A DNA stretch of 64,000 bases from Streptomyces pyxinicus. GTDB lineage: Bacteria > Actinomycetota > Actinomycetes > Streptomycetales > Streptomycetaceae. A program made the position numbers and the translations under genes. A model generated the notes under the pieces. The model was not told the origin of the DNA and searched no databases. It saw only the letters and a program-made list of their open reading frames with translations. The stretch is taken from the NCBI RefSeq assembly GCF_024753135.1, contig NZ_JANUGP010000015.1, positions 62,001-126,000 on the forward strand, written 5' to 3'. The number at the start of each line of letters is the position of its first letter. Position 1 is the stretch's first letter. This document shows, piece after piece, positions 45,385-53,314 of the stretch.

Positions 45385-45809
45385 CGCCGCGCACAGCACC
45401 GAGGAATCGGCCCCCGCTCCGCTGACACCAGTCCTGGTGGCCCGTCAGCTCGCACACCCTGTGGTCGCGGATCCGGCCCTGGGCTGCTTCACCGCGGCAC
45501 GCACCCCGCGTGCCTCCCTGGTCCTCGGCGCCCCGCGTCGACCACAGGCGTCGCCGCGGGTGAGGCCGGCACGACCTGCGAACTCATGAACAGCTCGCGC
45601 CGGCTCGGCGGCTCCCTCGGGCCGGCCGCCCCGGCCGCCCTCGTCGTGCTCGGCGCCGTCGTGGCGATCGGCGCGCCGCCGCGCCGGCGGACCGCAACCA
45701 TCGTTCCCGGGACTACCGCCCCCCGCGGAACACCGACCGGAAGGAACGCCCTCTCGCGGCGCCGCCGCTCGCGCCTCCGGACCCGAAGTGGTCACGTTAG
45801 CCTTGCGGC
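45385..45809 (+). pseudogene. Interval with a probable remnant of an MFS transporter C-terminus
   Basis: No intact gene is supported over 425 bp. Near 45570-45690 one frame reads NSSRRLGGSLGPAAPAALVVLGAVVAIG, which resembles the conserved NTSRQLGGALG stretch and following helix of DHA2-type drug exporters, without start, N-terminus or full helices. Low confidence, inferred from a short motif. Confidence 0.3.
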
Positions 45810-46232
45810 ATGACTGACGCGCTCGACGACGGCCCGTTCTTCCACGGCACGGCGGCCCTCCTGCACCCCGGTGACCTGCTCATCGCTGGATTTCCGTCGA
45901 ACTATCGGCCGGAGGTCGTCATGAACCACGTCTACTTCACGGCGCTACGGGACGGTGCCGGACTGGCTGCTGAGCTGGCGGTCGAGTTGCTCGGCAACAC
46001 CGGGGTGCCCCGCGTGTACGAGGTCGAGCCGATGGGTGCGTTCGAGGACGACCCGAACGTGACCGACAGGAAGTTCCCCGGCAATCCGACGCGGTCCTTC
46101 CGGAGCACGGAGCCGCTCCGTGTCGTGCGCGAAGTCACCGACTGGACCAGGCTCACACCGGAGGCGCTGCAGGCGTGGCGCGACCGGCTGATCTCGAAGG
46201 CGCCGGACGAGCGGGGCGAGATCCTCAACTAG
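45810..46232 (+). CDS. arr: NAD(+)--rifampin ADP-ribosyltransferase
   Basis: This 140-residue protein starts at ATG 45810. It matches Arr enzymes over its whole length: FFHGTAALL (catalytic His), MNHVYFTAL (Tyr), VYEVEPMGAFEDDPNVTD with the Asp, and KFPGNPTRSFRSTEP. Arr transfers ADP-ribose to rifampin and inactivates it. Length is normal for the family. It lies just upstream of the RiPP-like operon; whether it belongs to it is unknown. Confidence 0.93.
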   Translation: MTDALDDGPFFHGTAALLHPGDLLIAGFPSNYRPEVVMNHVYFTALRDGAGLAAELAVELLGNTGVPRVYEVEPMGAFEDDPNVTDRKFPGNPTRSFRSTEPLRVVREVTDWTRLTPEALQAWRDRLISKAPDERGEILN

Positions 46233-46314
46233 GCGGTTCGGCGCCTTCGAACATCGCGAGATTCGCGTCCGCGCTAGGCGAGAGTGCAGTTCAAGCCAGC
46301 GATATCAACTGCCC

Positions 46315-46344
46315 TTGACAGTCGCTTGACCTTCTCTTTACTTT
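46315..46344 (+). promoter_or_regulatory. Strong promoter upstream of the 46-residue peptide gene
   Basis: TTGACA (46315-46320), 18 bases, TACTTT (46339-46344), within an AT-rich island in GC-rich DNA. It predicts a leader of about 60 bases ending at the GGAGGT ribosome site of the peptide gene. It closely resembles the promoter of the lanthipeptide precursor gene at 56226-56254. Confidence 0.65.
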
Positions 46345-46410
46345 TGGGTTCGGCGGAGCGATCCGCCGTTCTGTTGAGAAGTGCTCTCTTCGTCCTACGG
46401 AGGTCACGAC

Positions 46411-46551
46411 ATGGAACAGCTCATCAAGCGGATGACCGAGGAGTCCGTCTGGCGGAAGTGGGTCGCCGCCAACTCGGCGCGGGCCAAGGACGGTACGGGT
46501 GCGAAGGACGGCTGTATCAGCGCGACCGGAAAGTCCGGCTGCATCAGCTGA
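46411..46551 (+). CDS. Small Cys-containing peptide, probable RiPP precursor
   Basis: This 46-residue peptide starts at ATG 46411 with a perfect GGAGGT six bases upstream. The first 30 residues are charged and helical (MEQLIKRMTEESVWRKWVAA), then Ala/Lys/Gly-rich, and the C-terminus is DGCISATGKSGCIS: two CIS units with Thr and Ser between. A leader plus short Cys/Ser/Thr core is the standard build of ribosomally made, modified peptides. The dedicated promoter before it, the stem-loop after it and the enzyme/exporter genes downstream support that. No named family was recognised; it could also be a substrate of the LanL enzyme encoded on the other strand. Confidence 0.75.
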   Translation: MEQLIKRMTEESVWRKWVAANSARAKDGTGAKDGCISATGKSGCIS

Positions 46552-46558
46552 CCCGTTG

Positions 46559-46590
46559 CCCCTGCGGCGGCTTCGCGGCCGTCGCAGGGG
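46559..46590 (+). terminator. 13-bp-stem hairpin between precursor and enzyme genes
   Basis: CCCCTGCGGCGGC, loop TTCGCG, GCCGTCGCAGGGG gives 13 pairs including one G-U. It starts seven bases after the precursor stop and 87 bases before the adenylating-enzyme start. No T-run follows. Such a partial terminator is typical of peptide operons that need far more precursor than enzyme. Confidence 0.7.
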
Positions 46591-46676
46591 CCCGACCGGA
46601 TCCGGCGTCCCCGCCGAACCGTTCGAGCCCCGCGACCGTGCGCCGCGCCTCCCCGTCGCCCTTCCCCGGAGGTCCC

Positions 46677-47936
46677 GTGAACCACTTGCCGAGCCCCGAC
46701 GTCCTCGACCTCGTCCGGAACATCCCCCTCTACCGCGACTCCGTCGCGCGCGGCGACTTCCCCGTCCTGGAGAAGCCGGAGATCGCCCAGGGCTTTCCGG
46801 AGAACTGGATGACGCCCGGACTGGCCAGGGCACTGGAGGCGGGAGAAGCCGAGTTCGTTCTGTCCACCGGCACCAACCACGCCCGGATGCAGCTGATCCG
46901 GCCCCCGCTGTTCCTGCTGCGCTCCTACTACCGCCTGTGGAGCGAACACCCCGACCTAGGCCCGCTGTGGCACACGGGAGCCCGCCGCGCCTCGCTGACC
47001 ACGGTGCTCGCCACCGAGCACGTCGCCCGGGTGAACGCCGCCCGGCCCGGCACGACCCCTGGTGAACGCTGGCTCGACGACCGCACCCTCTATCTCAACC
47101 GCCGCCTGGAGCCGGCCGACTGGGACCCTTCGGACGTCGAGGCCATGCTCACGGACCTCCAGGAGGCCGCCTCCGCCCACCCGGACGGCGCCTACCTCCT
47201 GGACTGCTCCGGCTACCACCTCGCCCATCTGGTCCGGAAGGTCCTCGCCTGGGGCATGGAGGACGCCTTCCCGCACCCCGCCGGCATCGTCCACGCCTAC
47301 GAGTACACCCCGGCGAACGTCCGGGCCTACCTGCGGCGCCACTTCGGCTGCCCGGTGATCGACCTCTTCGGCAGCACCGAACTCGGCTACCTCTTCTACA
47401 GCGACGCCGCCGGCCGCTACCACCCGTACCTGCACGGCATGAGCGTCGAGCTGATCCCCGTCGCGCCGGGCAGCGGCATCCACAGTCTCATCGTCACGAG
47501 CATCCGCAACCCGTACATGCCGCTGGTGCGGTACCGCTCCGGCGACTGCGTCCGCACCCTCGACGGCAGCGCCGACCCCACCCGCATCGCTTCCTTCTGC
47601 GGCCGGGAGAAGGAACTGCTGCCCACTCCCGAAGGACCCGTCTCACAGGCCGACCTGGACGCCCGTATCGCGGAGGTGTCCGCGCGCGTCTTCCTGCACC
47701 AGTTCACGCCGGACCAGCCGGACGGCGCGAGCGGCCGGGACGTGGGGACGGCCACGGGCACACTGCGGTACGACACCTTCGAGGGCACCCCGCTCAGCGC
47801 CGACGAGGAGGCACACCTCGCCTCGTCGGTCGGCGAGTTGACCGGCATGCGGTGCCGGGTCGCCCACACCACCCGCATCCCGGTCGGCCGCTCCGGCAAG
47901 TACGCCTGGCTGGGCCGGCCGGTCCAGGCCGCCTGA
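46677..47936 (+). CDS. PaaK/LuxE-like adenylate-forming enzyme of the RiPP-like operon
   Basis: This 419-residue protein starts at GTG 46677 with GGAGGT five bases upstream. VLSTGTNHARMQLIRPP is a degenerate phosphate loop, LFGSTELGYLF the adenylation A5-type motif, VRYRSGDCV the A7-like Asp region, and the C-terminus ends RIPVGRSGKYAWLG with the A10 lysine. This is the phenylacetate-CoA ligase/acyl-protein synthetase group, which adenylates a carboxylate and passes it to a thiol or amine. Placed right behind the precursor, it may activate a carboxylate for, or on, the peptide. Such an enzyme is not part of any RiPP class known to me as standard. Confidence 0.85.
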   Translation: MNHLPSPDVLDLVRNIPLYRDSVARGDFPVLEKPEIAQGFPENWMTPGLARALEAGEAEFVLSTGTNHARMQLIRPPLFLLRSYYRLWSEHPDLGPLWHTGARRASLTTVLATEHVARVNAARPGTTPGERWLDDRTLYLNRRLEPADWDPSDVEAMLTDLQEAASAHPDGAYLLDCSGYHLAHLVRKVLAWGMEDAFPHPAGIVHAYEYTPANVRAYLRRHFGCPVIDLFGSTELGYLFYSDAAGRYHPYLHGMSVELIPVAPGSGIHSLIVTSIRNPYMPLVRYRSGDCVRTLDGSADPTRIASFCGREKELLPTPEGPVSQADLDARIAEVSARVFLHQFTPDQPDGASGRDVGTATGTLRYDTFEGTPLSADEEAHLASSVGELTGMRCRVAHTTRIPVGRSGKYAWLGRPVQAA

Positions 47937-48045
47937 CCGTACGGCGCTCCGGCGGCCCACGGTGGCGCCACGCCCCGGCCCCGCCCGTCCCACGGGGTCC
48001 ACCTCCCGCCGACCGAACCCACTCCGCCCTCAGGACAGGACTGCC

Positions 48046-48591
48046 ATGCCCGCATCCCCGGCCCGCACCGCTCCCGACACCGCCGCCGCCGCGCCTCCGG
48101 CAGCCACAGCCAGGGACCTGCTCGGCCCCGGACTGCACGACGAGGTCGTCAGTCACTTCGCCGGCAAGCCCGACGCACCGCCACAAGCCGTCGTCACCCA
48201 CCAGGTCCGCGAATGCGCCCGCTACCTGTACCTCGTCTCCCGCCACCCGGACCGTCTCGCCGGCCTCTTCCTCCCCGTCGAGCAGGACATCGACGAGATC
48301 TGGCACTACCTCATCCTCCAGACCCGCGAGTACCGCGCGCTGTGCGAAGAGCGGCTGCCCGGCGGCCACTTCATCCACCACCGCAGCATCGCGTACGGGG
48401 ACTACCACGAGGAGCCGGGCCGGGAGACGGCGGCCGAGGAGGCCCTGCGCTGGGTGCCGCTGTACGTCGAGACATTCGGCCCGTTCGACGAGGACGCGCT
48501 GCCGCATTGGACCGTCGTGCGCTTCCTGCACGAGCAACTCGGCCTCTCCCTGGCGGACATCGCCGCCCTCAGCGGCGCGACGGCTCCGTGA
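48046..48591 (+). CDS. Small helical protein, glycine-rich-domain (GRDP/DUF1399)-like
   Basis: This 181-residue protein starts at ATG 48046 with AGGACAGGA upstream. After a 35-residue Ala/Pro-rich tail, the core has VEQDIDEIWHYLILQTREYRALCEE, HFIHHRSIAYGDYHEE and WVPLYVETFGPF. DEIWH and the FIHH pair are the motif set of plant and bacterial glycine-rich-domain proteins; the His and Glu residues might bind a metal. The gene overlaps the MFS gene by four bases (GTGA). Its role in the operon is unknown; it is a candidate new tailoring or partner protein. Confidence 0.75.
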   Translation: MPASPARTAPDTAAAAPPAATARDLLGPGLHDEVVSHFAGKPDAPPQAVVTHQVRECARYLYLVSRHPDRLAGLFLPVEQDIDEIWHYLILQTREYRALCEERLPGGHFIHHRSIAYGDYHEEPGRETAAEEALRWVPLYVETFGPFDEDALPHWTVVRFLHEQLGLSLADIAALSGATAP

Positions 48592-49964
48592 CCGCGACGG
48601 CCCGACCGTCCGGGGAGACGTACGGTCCCGCCGCTCCGGCGCCCGGGACGCCGCGGCGTCTGCTGGCCGTCCTGGTCCTGTCCCAGACGCTCGGCGGCGC
48701 CGGCATGGCCGCTGGGATCACGGTGGGCGCCCTGCTGGCCGAGGACGTGCTCGGATCGACCGGCCTGGCGGGGCTGCCGGCCGCGCTGTACACCGGCGGC
48801 GCCGCCGTCGGGGCCGCCGCGATCGGGCGGATCTCCCAGCGCCGGGGGCGCCGCCCGGGCCTCGCGCTCGGCCATGGCGCCGCGGCGCTGGGCAGCGCCG
48901 GAGTCGTCGCCGGGGCGGCCGCCGGATGGGCGGCACTGCTGCTGGGCGCGCTGTTCGTCTACGGGGCGGGCTCGGTGACGGCACTCCTGGCCCGGTACGC
49001 CGGGGCCGACCTGGCCCCGCCGGACCGGCGCGGCCGAGCGGCCGGTACGGTGCTGCTCGCGACCACGCTGGGTGCGGTCGCCGGGCCCAGCCTGGTCGGT
49101 CCCACCGGGGAGTTCGCGGACGCGTGCGGCCTGCCGCGGCTGACCGGCCCCTTCCTCCTCGCCGGCGTCGCCTTCACGGCCGCCTGCCTCGTCCTCCTGC
49201 TGTGGCTGCGCCCGGATCCGACGACGGTGGCCCGCGCCACCGCGGGCGAACGCGGGAGCGGACAGGGCGACAGCCCGCGGACGGCCACGGCGGCGACCGC
49301 CGGCGACGGGGCAGCCGATCCGGAGCGGGCTCGGAAGCCGGATGGGACGGAGCTGCCGGTGAGGACGACACCTCTGGCACAGCCCCCGGCCTCCGAGCGG
49401 TGGGGGCGGTGGCCGGCCGGTGTCGTCACGGGCGCCACCGTGATGATCACCGCCCAGCTCGTCATGGTCGCCGTGATGACGATGACGCCGGTACACATGA
49501 CCGGGCACGGCCACAGCACCCAGTCCGCCGGGTTCGTGATCGCTCTGCACGTGGGAGCGATGTTCCTGCCCTCTGTGCTGAGCGGGACGCTGACCGACCG
49601 GGTAGGACGGCCGCCTGTCGCTCTGGCATCCGGCGCCGTCCTCCTGGGAGCGGGACTCCTCGCGGGACTGGCCCCGCCGCACGGCATCGCCCCGTTGGCC
49701 ATCGCACTGGTGCTCCTCGGCCTCGGCTGGAACCTCGCCCTCGTCAGCGGCACCGCCATGATCACGGACGCCGCGCCACCCGCCACGGCGGCCACGCTCC
49801 AGGGCCACGTCGACACCGGTATGTCCCTCGCGGGCGCCACCGGTGGCATCGTCTCCGGCCTCGCGGTCGCAGGCGCGGGCTACCCTCTCCTCGCCATCGC
49901 CAGTGGCGTACTGGCCCTCGCCGTCATCCCGTTGGCCGCTCTCCGGGGCTCCGGCGGGCGCTGA
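48588..49964 (+). CDS. MFS transporter, probable peptide exporter/self-resistance
   Basis: This 458-residue protein starts at GTG 48588 overlapping the previous stop (GTGA), so translation is coupled. About 11-12 membrane helices are present in two halves, with an unusual 65-residue hydrophilic, Ala/Asp/Arg-rich loop in the middle (RATAGERGSGQGDSPRTATA). A short RxGRRP motif (RRGRRPGLAL) follows helix 2 and DRVGRPPVAL the second half, as in major facilitator exporters. As the last gene of the operon it likely exports the peptide product. Confidence 0.9.
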   Translation: MTATARPSGETYGPAAPAPGTPRRLLAVLVLSQTLGGAGMAAGITVGALLAEDVLGSTGLAGLPAALYTGGAAVGAAAIGRISQRRGRRPGLALGHGAAALGSAGVVAGAAAGWAALLLGALFVYGAGSVTALLARYAGADLAPPDRRGRAAGTVLLATTLGAVAGPSLVGPTGEFADACGLPRLTGPFLLAGVAFTAACLVLLLWLRPDPTTVARATAGERGSGQGDSPRTATAATAGDGAADPERARKPDGTELPVRTTPLAQPPASERWGRWPAGVVTGATVMITAQLVMVAVMTMTPVHMTGHGHSTQSAGFVIALHVGAMFLPSVLSGTLTDRVGRPPVALASGAVLLGAGLLAGLAPPHGIAPLAIALVLLGLGWNLALVSGTAMITDAAPPATAATLQGHVDTGMSLAGATGGIVSGLAVAGAGYPLLAIASGVLALAVIPLAALRGSGGR

Positions 49965-50337
49965 GACCGGCGCGTACGGTGAGTGGGGGGCGAGTTGAGC
50001 GTGCGCCCCTCCCGGGGTGGTCGCCTCGTCCTCGGCGAACGGGTGCGGGTGGTGCTCGCGTCGGCCGCCGGCGTTCCGACGGTGCGGGAGTCGCTGGTGG
50101 CGCTCATCTCGCACGGCACGGCAGCGGATGTCAGGGCCGAGGGGCCGTTGCCGGTGAGGGTGTCGATCACCGTCGCCGTGTCGGTACAAGAGCGTGCCGT
50201 CCGGCGAAAGCGCCGCCCCGTGCGGGGCGACGCCGGCGGGAACGGTCGAGGTGACCGCGCCACGCCGGCGTCGATCACGCGAGCGAGCCTCCGTTGACGA
50301 GGGCGGCGTAGGCCTGGGTACCGGCCCCGGAGTCGGA
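49965..50337 (-). pseudogene. Frameshifted remnant of a YncE-like beta-propeller gene
   Basis: On the minus strand about 50290-50000 the sequence reads TVPAGVAPHGAALSPDGTLLY in one frame and continues TDTATVIDTLTGNGPS in the next, which is the YVTN/YncE repeat pattern with a frameshift. There is no start codon with ribosome site, and both ends are lost. Nothing else is supported in this interval. Confidence 0.5.
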
Positions 50338-51171
50338 TCAGCGCAGGCCGGCGAAGAGGTCGTTCTCGGGGAGGGGCGCTCCGGTGGCGTCCTGGACGCG
50401 TACGAAGGTCTCCATGCCCATCAGCTCGCCGAACCGCTCCTGGCCCATTTTGAGGAAGAAGATGTTCTCGCCCTGACTGGCGTGCGCGGCCAGCGCGTCG
50501 TACTTCTGACCGCTGAACGCCGTGGTGTCCACCCACGTGGTGATCTCGTCGTCCGGAAGGCCGATCTCGGCCATCGCGGCGGCCTCGGCAGGATCCGGCT
50601 CCGGCATGTCCCCCTGGAACTCGCGCATGATCTCACCGAACCGCCGCATGCCCGAACGGGGCACCGTCGTCCAGTACACCTTCGGAGTCAACGTGGTCAA
50701 CTTCAGTGCCGCCATCGTGATGCGGTGGGCCTGGATGTGGTCGGGGTGGCCGTAGAAGCCGTTCTCGTCGTAGGTGACGACCACATCGGGCCGGTAGTGC
50801 CGCATGAGTTCCGCGAGTCGGGCGGCGCCTTCTTCCACGGGGGTCTGCCAGAAGGAATTGGGGGCGTCATTGCTCGGCCAGCCCATCATCCCGGAGTCGG
50901 CATAGTCCAACATCTCCAGATCGCTGACCTGGAGGACCTCGCAGCTCGATTCGAGTTCTTCGCGACGCATCCGGGCGACAGCCGCCGGATCGTGCCCGGG
51001 ATCGCCCGGCTTGACACCGCCCGGCCCGTCACCGCACGCGCCGTCGGTACAGGTCACGAGAACCGTGCGGATGCCTTCCGCCGCGTACCGCGCGAGGACT
51101 CCTCCTGTTCCGGTGGCCTCGTCGTCGGGGTGGGCGTGCACTGCCATGAGCGTCAAGCGCCGGTCGGTCAT
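50338..51171 (-). CDS. PIG-L-family LmbE-like deacetylase
   Basis: This 277-residue protein starts at ATG 51171 with GGAGGACC upstream. Zinc motif AVHAHPDDEATG and the second His motif DENGFYGHPDHIQAHR identify the MshB/Mca/PIG-L group that deacetylates N-acetyl sugars or cleaves mycothiol conjugates. It contains an insertion after DGACGDGPGGVKPGD. Location between the RiPP-like and lanthipeptide operons leaves its substrate open; an S-conjugate amidase for detoxification is possible. Confidence 0.93.
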   Translation of the reverse strand: MTDRRLTLMAVHAHPDDEATGTGGVLARYAAEGIRTVLVTCTDGACGDGPGGVKPGDPGHDPAAVARMRREELESSCEVLQVSDLEMLDYADSGMMGWPSNDAPNSFWQTPVEEGAARLAELMRHYRPDVVVTYDENGFYGHPDHIQAHRITMAALKLTTLTPKVYWTTVPRSGMRRFGEIMREFQGDMPEPDPAEAAAMAEIGLPDDEITTWVDTTAFSGQKYDALAAHASQGENIFFLKMGQERFGELMGMETFVRVQDATGAPLPENDLFAGLR

Positions 51172-51509
51172 GAAAAGGTCCTCCGCCAGAAATACGTCTC
51201 GGTCCGAGTGCGCGGCGGGCCTGCCGCGATCCATGCAACAGCGCCGGCCGGACCGAATGTTCCCGGCGCGCGCAAGCCGGACGTGGCGGCGCACCGGGAC
51301 CGGAGCACTGGTTCGGGCCTCGTCAGCACTGAGGAGGCGCCGGCAGCCGCCCCAGTGCCTCGAAGCGAGGCATCCACGGGTGCAGCCGGCCACGAGGATC
51401 TCTCCTCCACCGGACGCTCGCACAGAGCCGCCCGGAACCGTCCCGGCATCACCGTCGACGCGCCCGGGTGGCCGGTGCGGCTGCGGAGCATGCGGGCCGC
51501 GTGCGCGGG
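51172..51509. other. Gene-free interval of 338 bp upstream of the PIG-L gene
   Basis: Between the PIG-L start and the stop of the acyl-CoA synthetase, both minus strand, no frame with coding character was found. It probably carries the PIG-L promoter. Confidence 0.4.
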
Positions 51510-53093
51510 TCAGGTGGTGGTGAGGTGTCGGCGCAGGTGCTTTTTGTCGGGCTTGCCCGCGTCCGTCAGCGGGATGGTGGGGACGAGCTGGACGCGGTGG
51601 GGGCGGTACATGGTGCCCAGGCGTTCTTCGACCCAGTCGCCGAGCCCCGCCACGTCGAGGTCGGCGCCGTCGGCGGGGACGATCACCGCGCAGACCTGTT
51701 CGACGTTGTCGGCGTCGCGGACACCGAGGACCGCGCAGGCGCGGACGTCGGGGTGGGTGTTGAGGACGTCTTCGAGGTCGCCGGTGTAGACGTGGCCGCC
51801 GACCACCACGATCATGTCCTTGATCCGGTCGACGATCGTCAGGTATCCGTGCTCGTCGAGGAAGCCGAGGTCGCCGGTGTGCAGCCAGCCGTCCCGCAGG
51901 ACTTCGGCGGTCAGTTCGGGCTGCTTCCAGTAGCCCTGCATCATCGTCGGGGTGCGCACGCAGATCTCGCCGTGTTCGCCGTACGGCAGTTCGCGGCCGT
52001 CCTCGGCGCGCACCGTCACTTCCACGCCGGGCAGTGGGCGGCCGGCGGTGCGCATGCGCTGCGGGTGGGCCGGGTCGTGTTCGTCGGCGGGCAGGACGCT
52101 GATGCCACCGACTTCGTTCTGTCCGTAGAACTGGGTCAGGACCGGGCCGAGGACTTCCACCGCGCGTGCCATGCGTGCCGGTGAGGAGGAGCAGCCGCCG
52201 TAGAGGAGGGAGCGCAGGCTTGAGGTGTCGCGGGGGCGGGCTGCGGCCTCCTCGGTGAGTTCGTAGACGAGGGGCGGCATCAGGAAGAGGTGGGTGATGC
52301 GTTCGTCCTCGATGGTGTCGAGGGCCTGGGCCGCCTGGAAGTGCGGGAGGAGGACGACGGTTCCGCGGGTGCGCAGGGCGATGTCGGCGAGGACACCGCC
52401 GAGGTGGGCGAGGGGGGTGCTCACGAGCAGTCGGGGTGCGTCGTCCAGGAAGGTGGCGCGTTCCGGGGCTGCGGGGTGATCGTGGGTGGTGCTTTCGTGC
52501 TGTTCGTCGGTGGGGTGGCCGGGGGCGAGTCCGCGCATGTGTGCCTGGGTGAAGCAGATGCCCTTCGGGTGGCCGGTGGTTCCGCCGGTGTGGCGGATCA
52601 TGCAGATGTCGTCCGGTTCGGCCTGGCCGGTGACCGGTTCATCGGATTCCCGGGCGGCCAGGTCGAGCAGGTCGGTGATGGTCTCGGTCTCGCCCAGGGA
52701 GAGGAGGGTCTCGACCGGGGTCTGCTTCGTGATCTCGGCGGCGCGTTGCTGGTGTTCGGGGTCGGTGACGAGGATGCGGGTGTCCACGTCGCTCACGATG
52801 GCGGCTTGTACGTCGGCGGAGATCCGGCTGTAGAGGTGGGTGACCCGGCAGCCCAGCAGGTGGGCGGCGTACCGGACAGCCAGCGTCTCGGGCAGGTTGC
52901 CGGCCAGCAGGGCCACCGTGGTGCCCCGTTGTGCGCCGTGTGCCGCGAGGGCCCGGGCGAGCCGGTGCACCAGGGCGCGGAACTCTCCGGCGCTGACTCG
53001 CCGCCCCTGGTGTACCAGGGTCTCCCGGTTCGGGTCGGCGGCCAGTGCGTCGAGGGTCTCCTCGACGTACGTGCGGAACGGTGCGTGAGCCAT
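51510..53093 (-). CDS. AMP-dependent acyl-CoA synthetase/ligase
   Basis: This 527-residue protein starts at ATG 53093. Adenylation motifs are clear: phosphate loop MIRHTGGTTGHPKG, FYGQNEVGG, GWLHTGDLGFLDE, RIKDMIVVVGG and the catalytic lysine near DAGKPDKKHLRRH. It activates a carboxylic acid, most likely a fatty or aromatic acid. It lies 221 bp downstream of lanL on the same strand but has its own dyads upstream. It may be unrelated to the lanthipeptide or may supply an acyl group. Confidence 0.95.
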   Translation of the reverse strand: MAHAPFRTYVEETLDALAADPNRETLVHQGRRVSAGEFRALVHRLARALAAHGAQRGTTVALLAGNLPETLAVRYAAHLLGCRVTHLYSRISADVQAAIVSDVDTRILVTDPEHQQRAAEITKQTPVETLLSLGETETITDLLDLAARESDEPVTGQAEPDDICMIRHTGGTTGHPKGICFTQAHMRGLAPGHPTDEQHESTTHDHPAAPERATFLDDAPRLLVSTPLAHLGGVLADIALRTRGTVVLLPHFQAAQALDTIEDERITHLFLMPPLVYELTEEAAARPRDTSSLRSLLYGGCSSSPARMARAVEVLGPVLTQFYGQNEVGGISVLPADEHDPAHPQRMRTAGRPLPGVEVTVRAEDGRELPYGEHGEICVRTPTMMQGYWKQPELTAEVLRDGWLHTGDLGFLDEHGYLTIVDRIKDMIVVVGGHVYTGDLEDVLNTHPDVRACAVLGVRDADNVEQVCAVIVPADGADLDVAGLGDWVEERLGTMYRPHRVQLVPTIPLTDAGKPDKKHLRRHLTTT

Positions 53094-53162
53094 GGGTACG
53101 GCAGGCCTTTCTTCCCGGCGGTGAGGCGGCGGGTGCGGTCCGGTCCCGGGCCTCCTATTTCG

Positions 53163-53215
53163 GTTGCTGAAGGCAACGAAAGGGAGGCTAGGACTCGTTG
53201 ATCACCGGGATCAAC
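53163..53215. promoter_or_regulatory. Two related dyads upstream of the acyl-CoA synthetase gene
   Basis: GTTGATC-ACCGG-GATCAAC (53197-53215) is perfect with 7-bp arms. GTTGC-TGAAG-GCAAC (53163-53177) is a 5-bp-arm relative with the same 5-base spacer. Centres are 36 bp apart; they lie 70-122 bp upstream of the start. They look like a two-site operator for a dimeric regulator not encoded next door. Confidence 0.5.
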
Positions 53216-53314
53216 TCGGGCGGGACCCCGGCATGCAGAACCGGCCACGGAGTGAGCGGGGGTCCGGGCCGGGCTGTCCGGCGGGCCCGGGCGCTCCCGC
53301 GAACGAGGGCGCCG

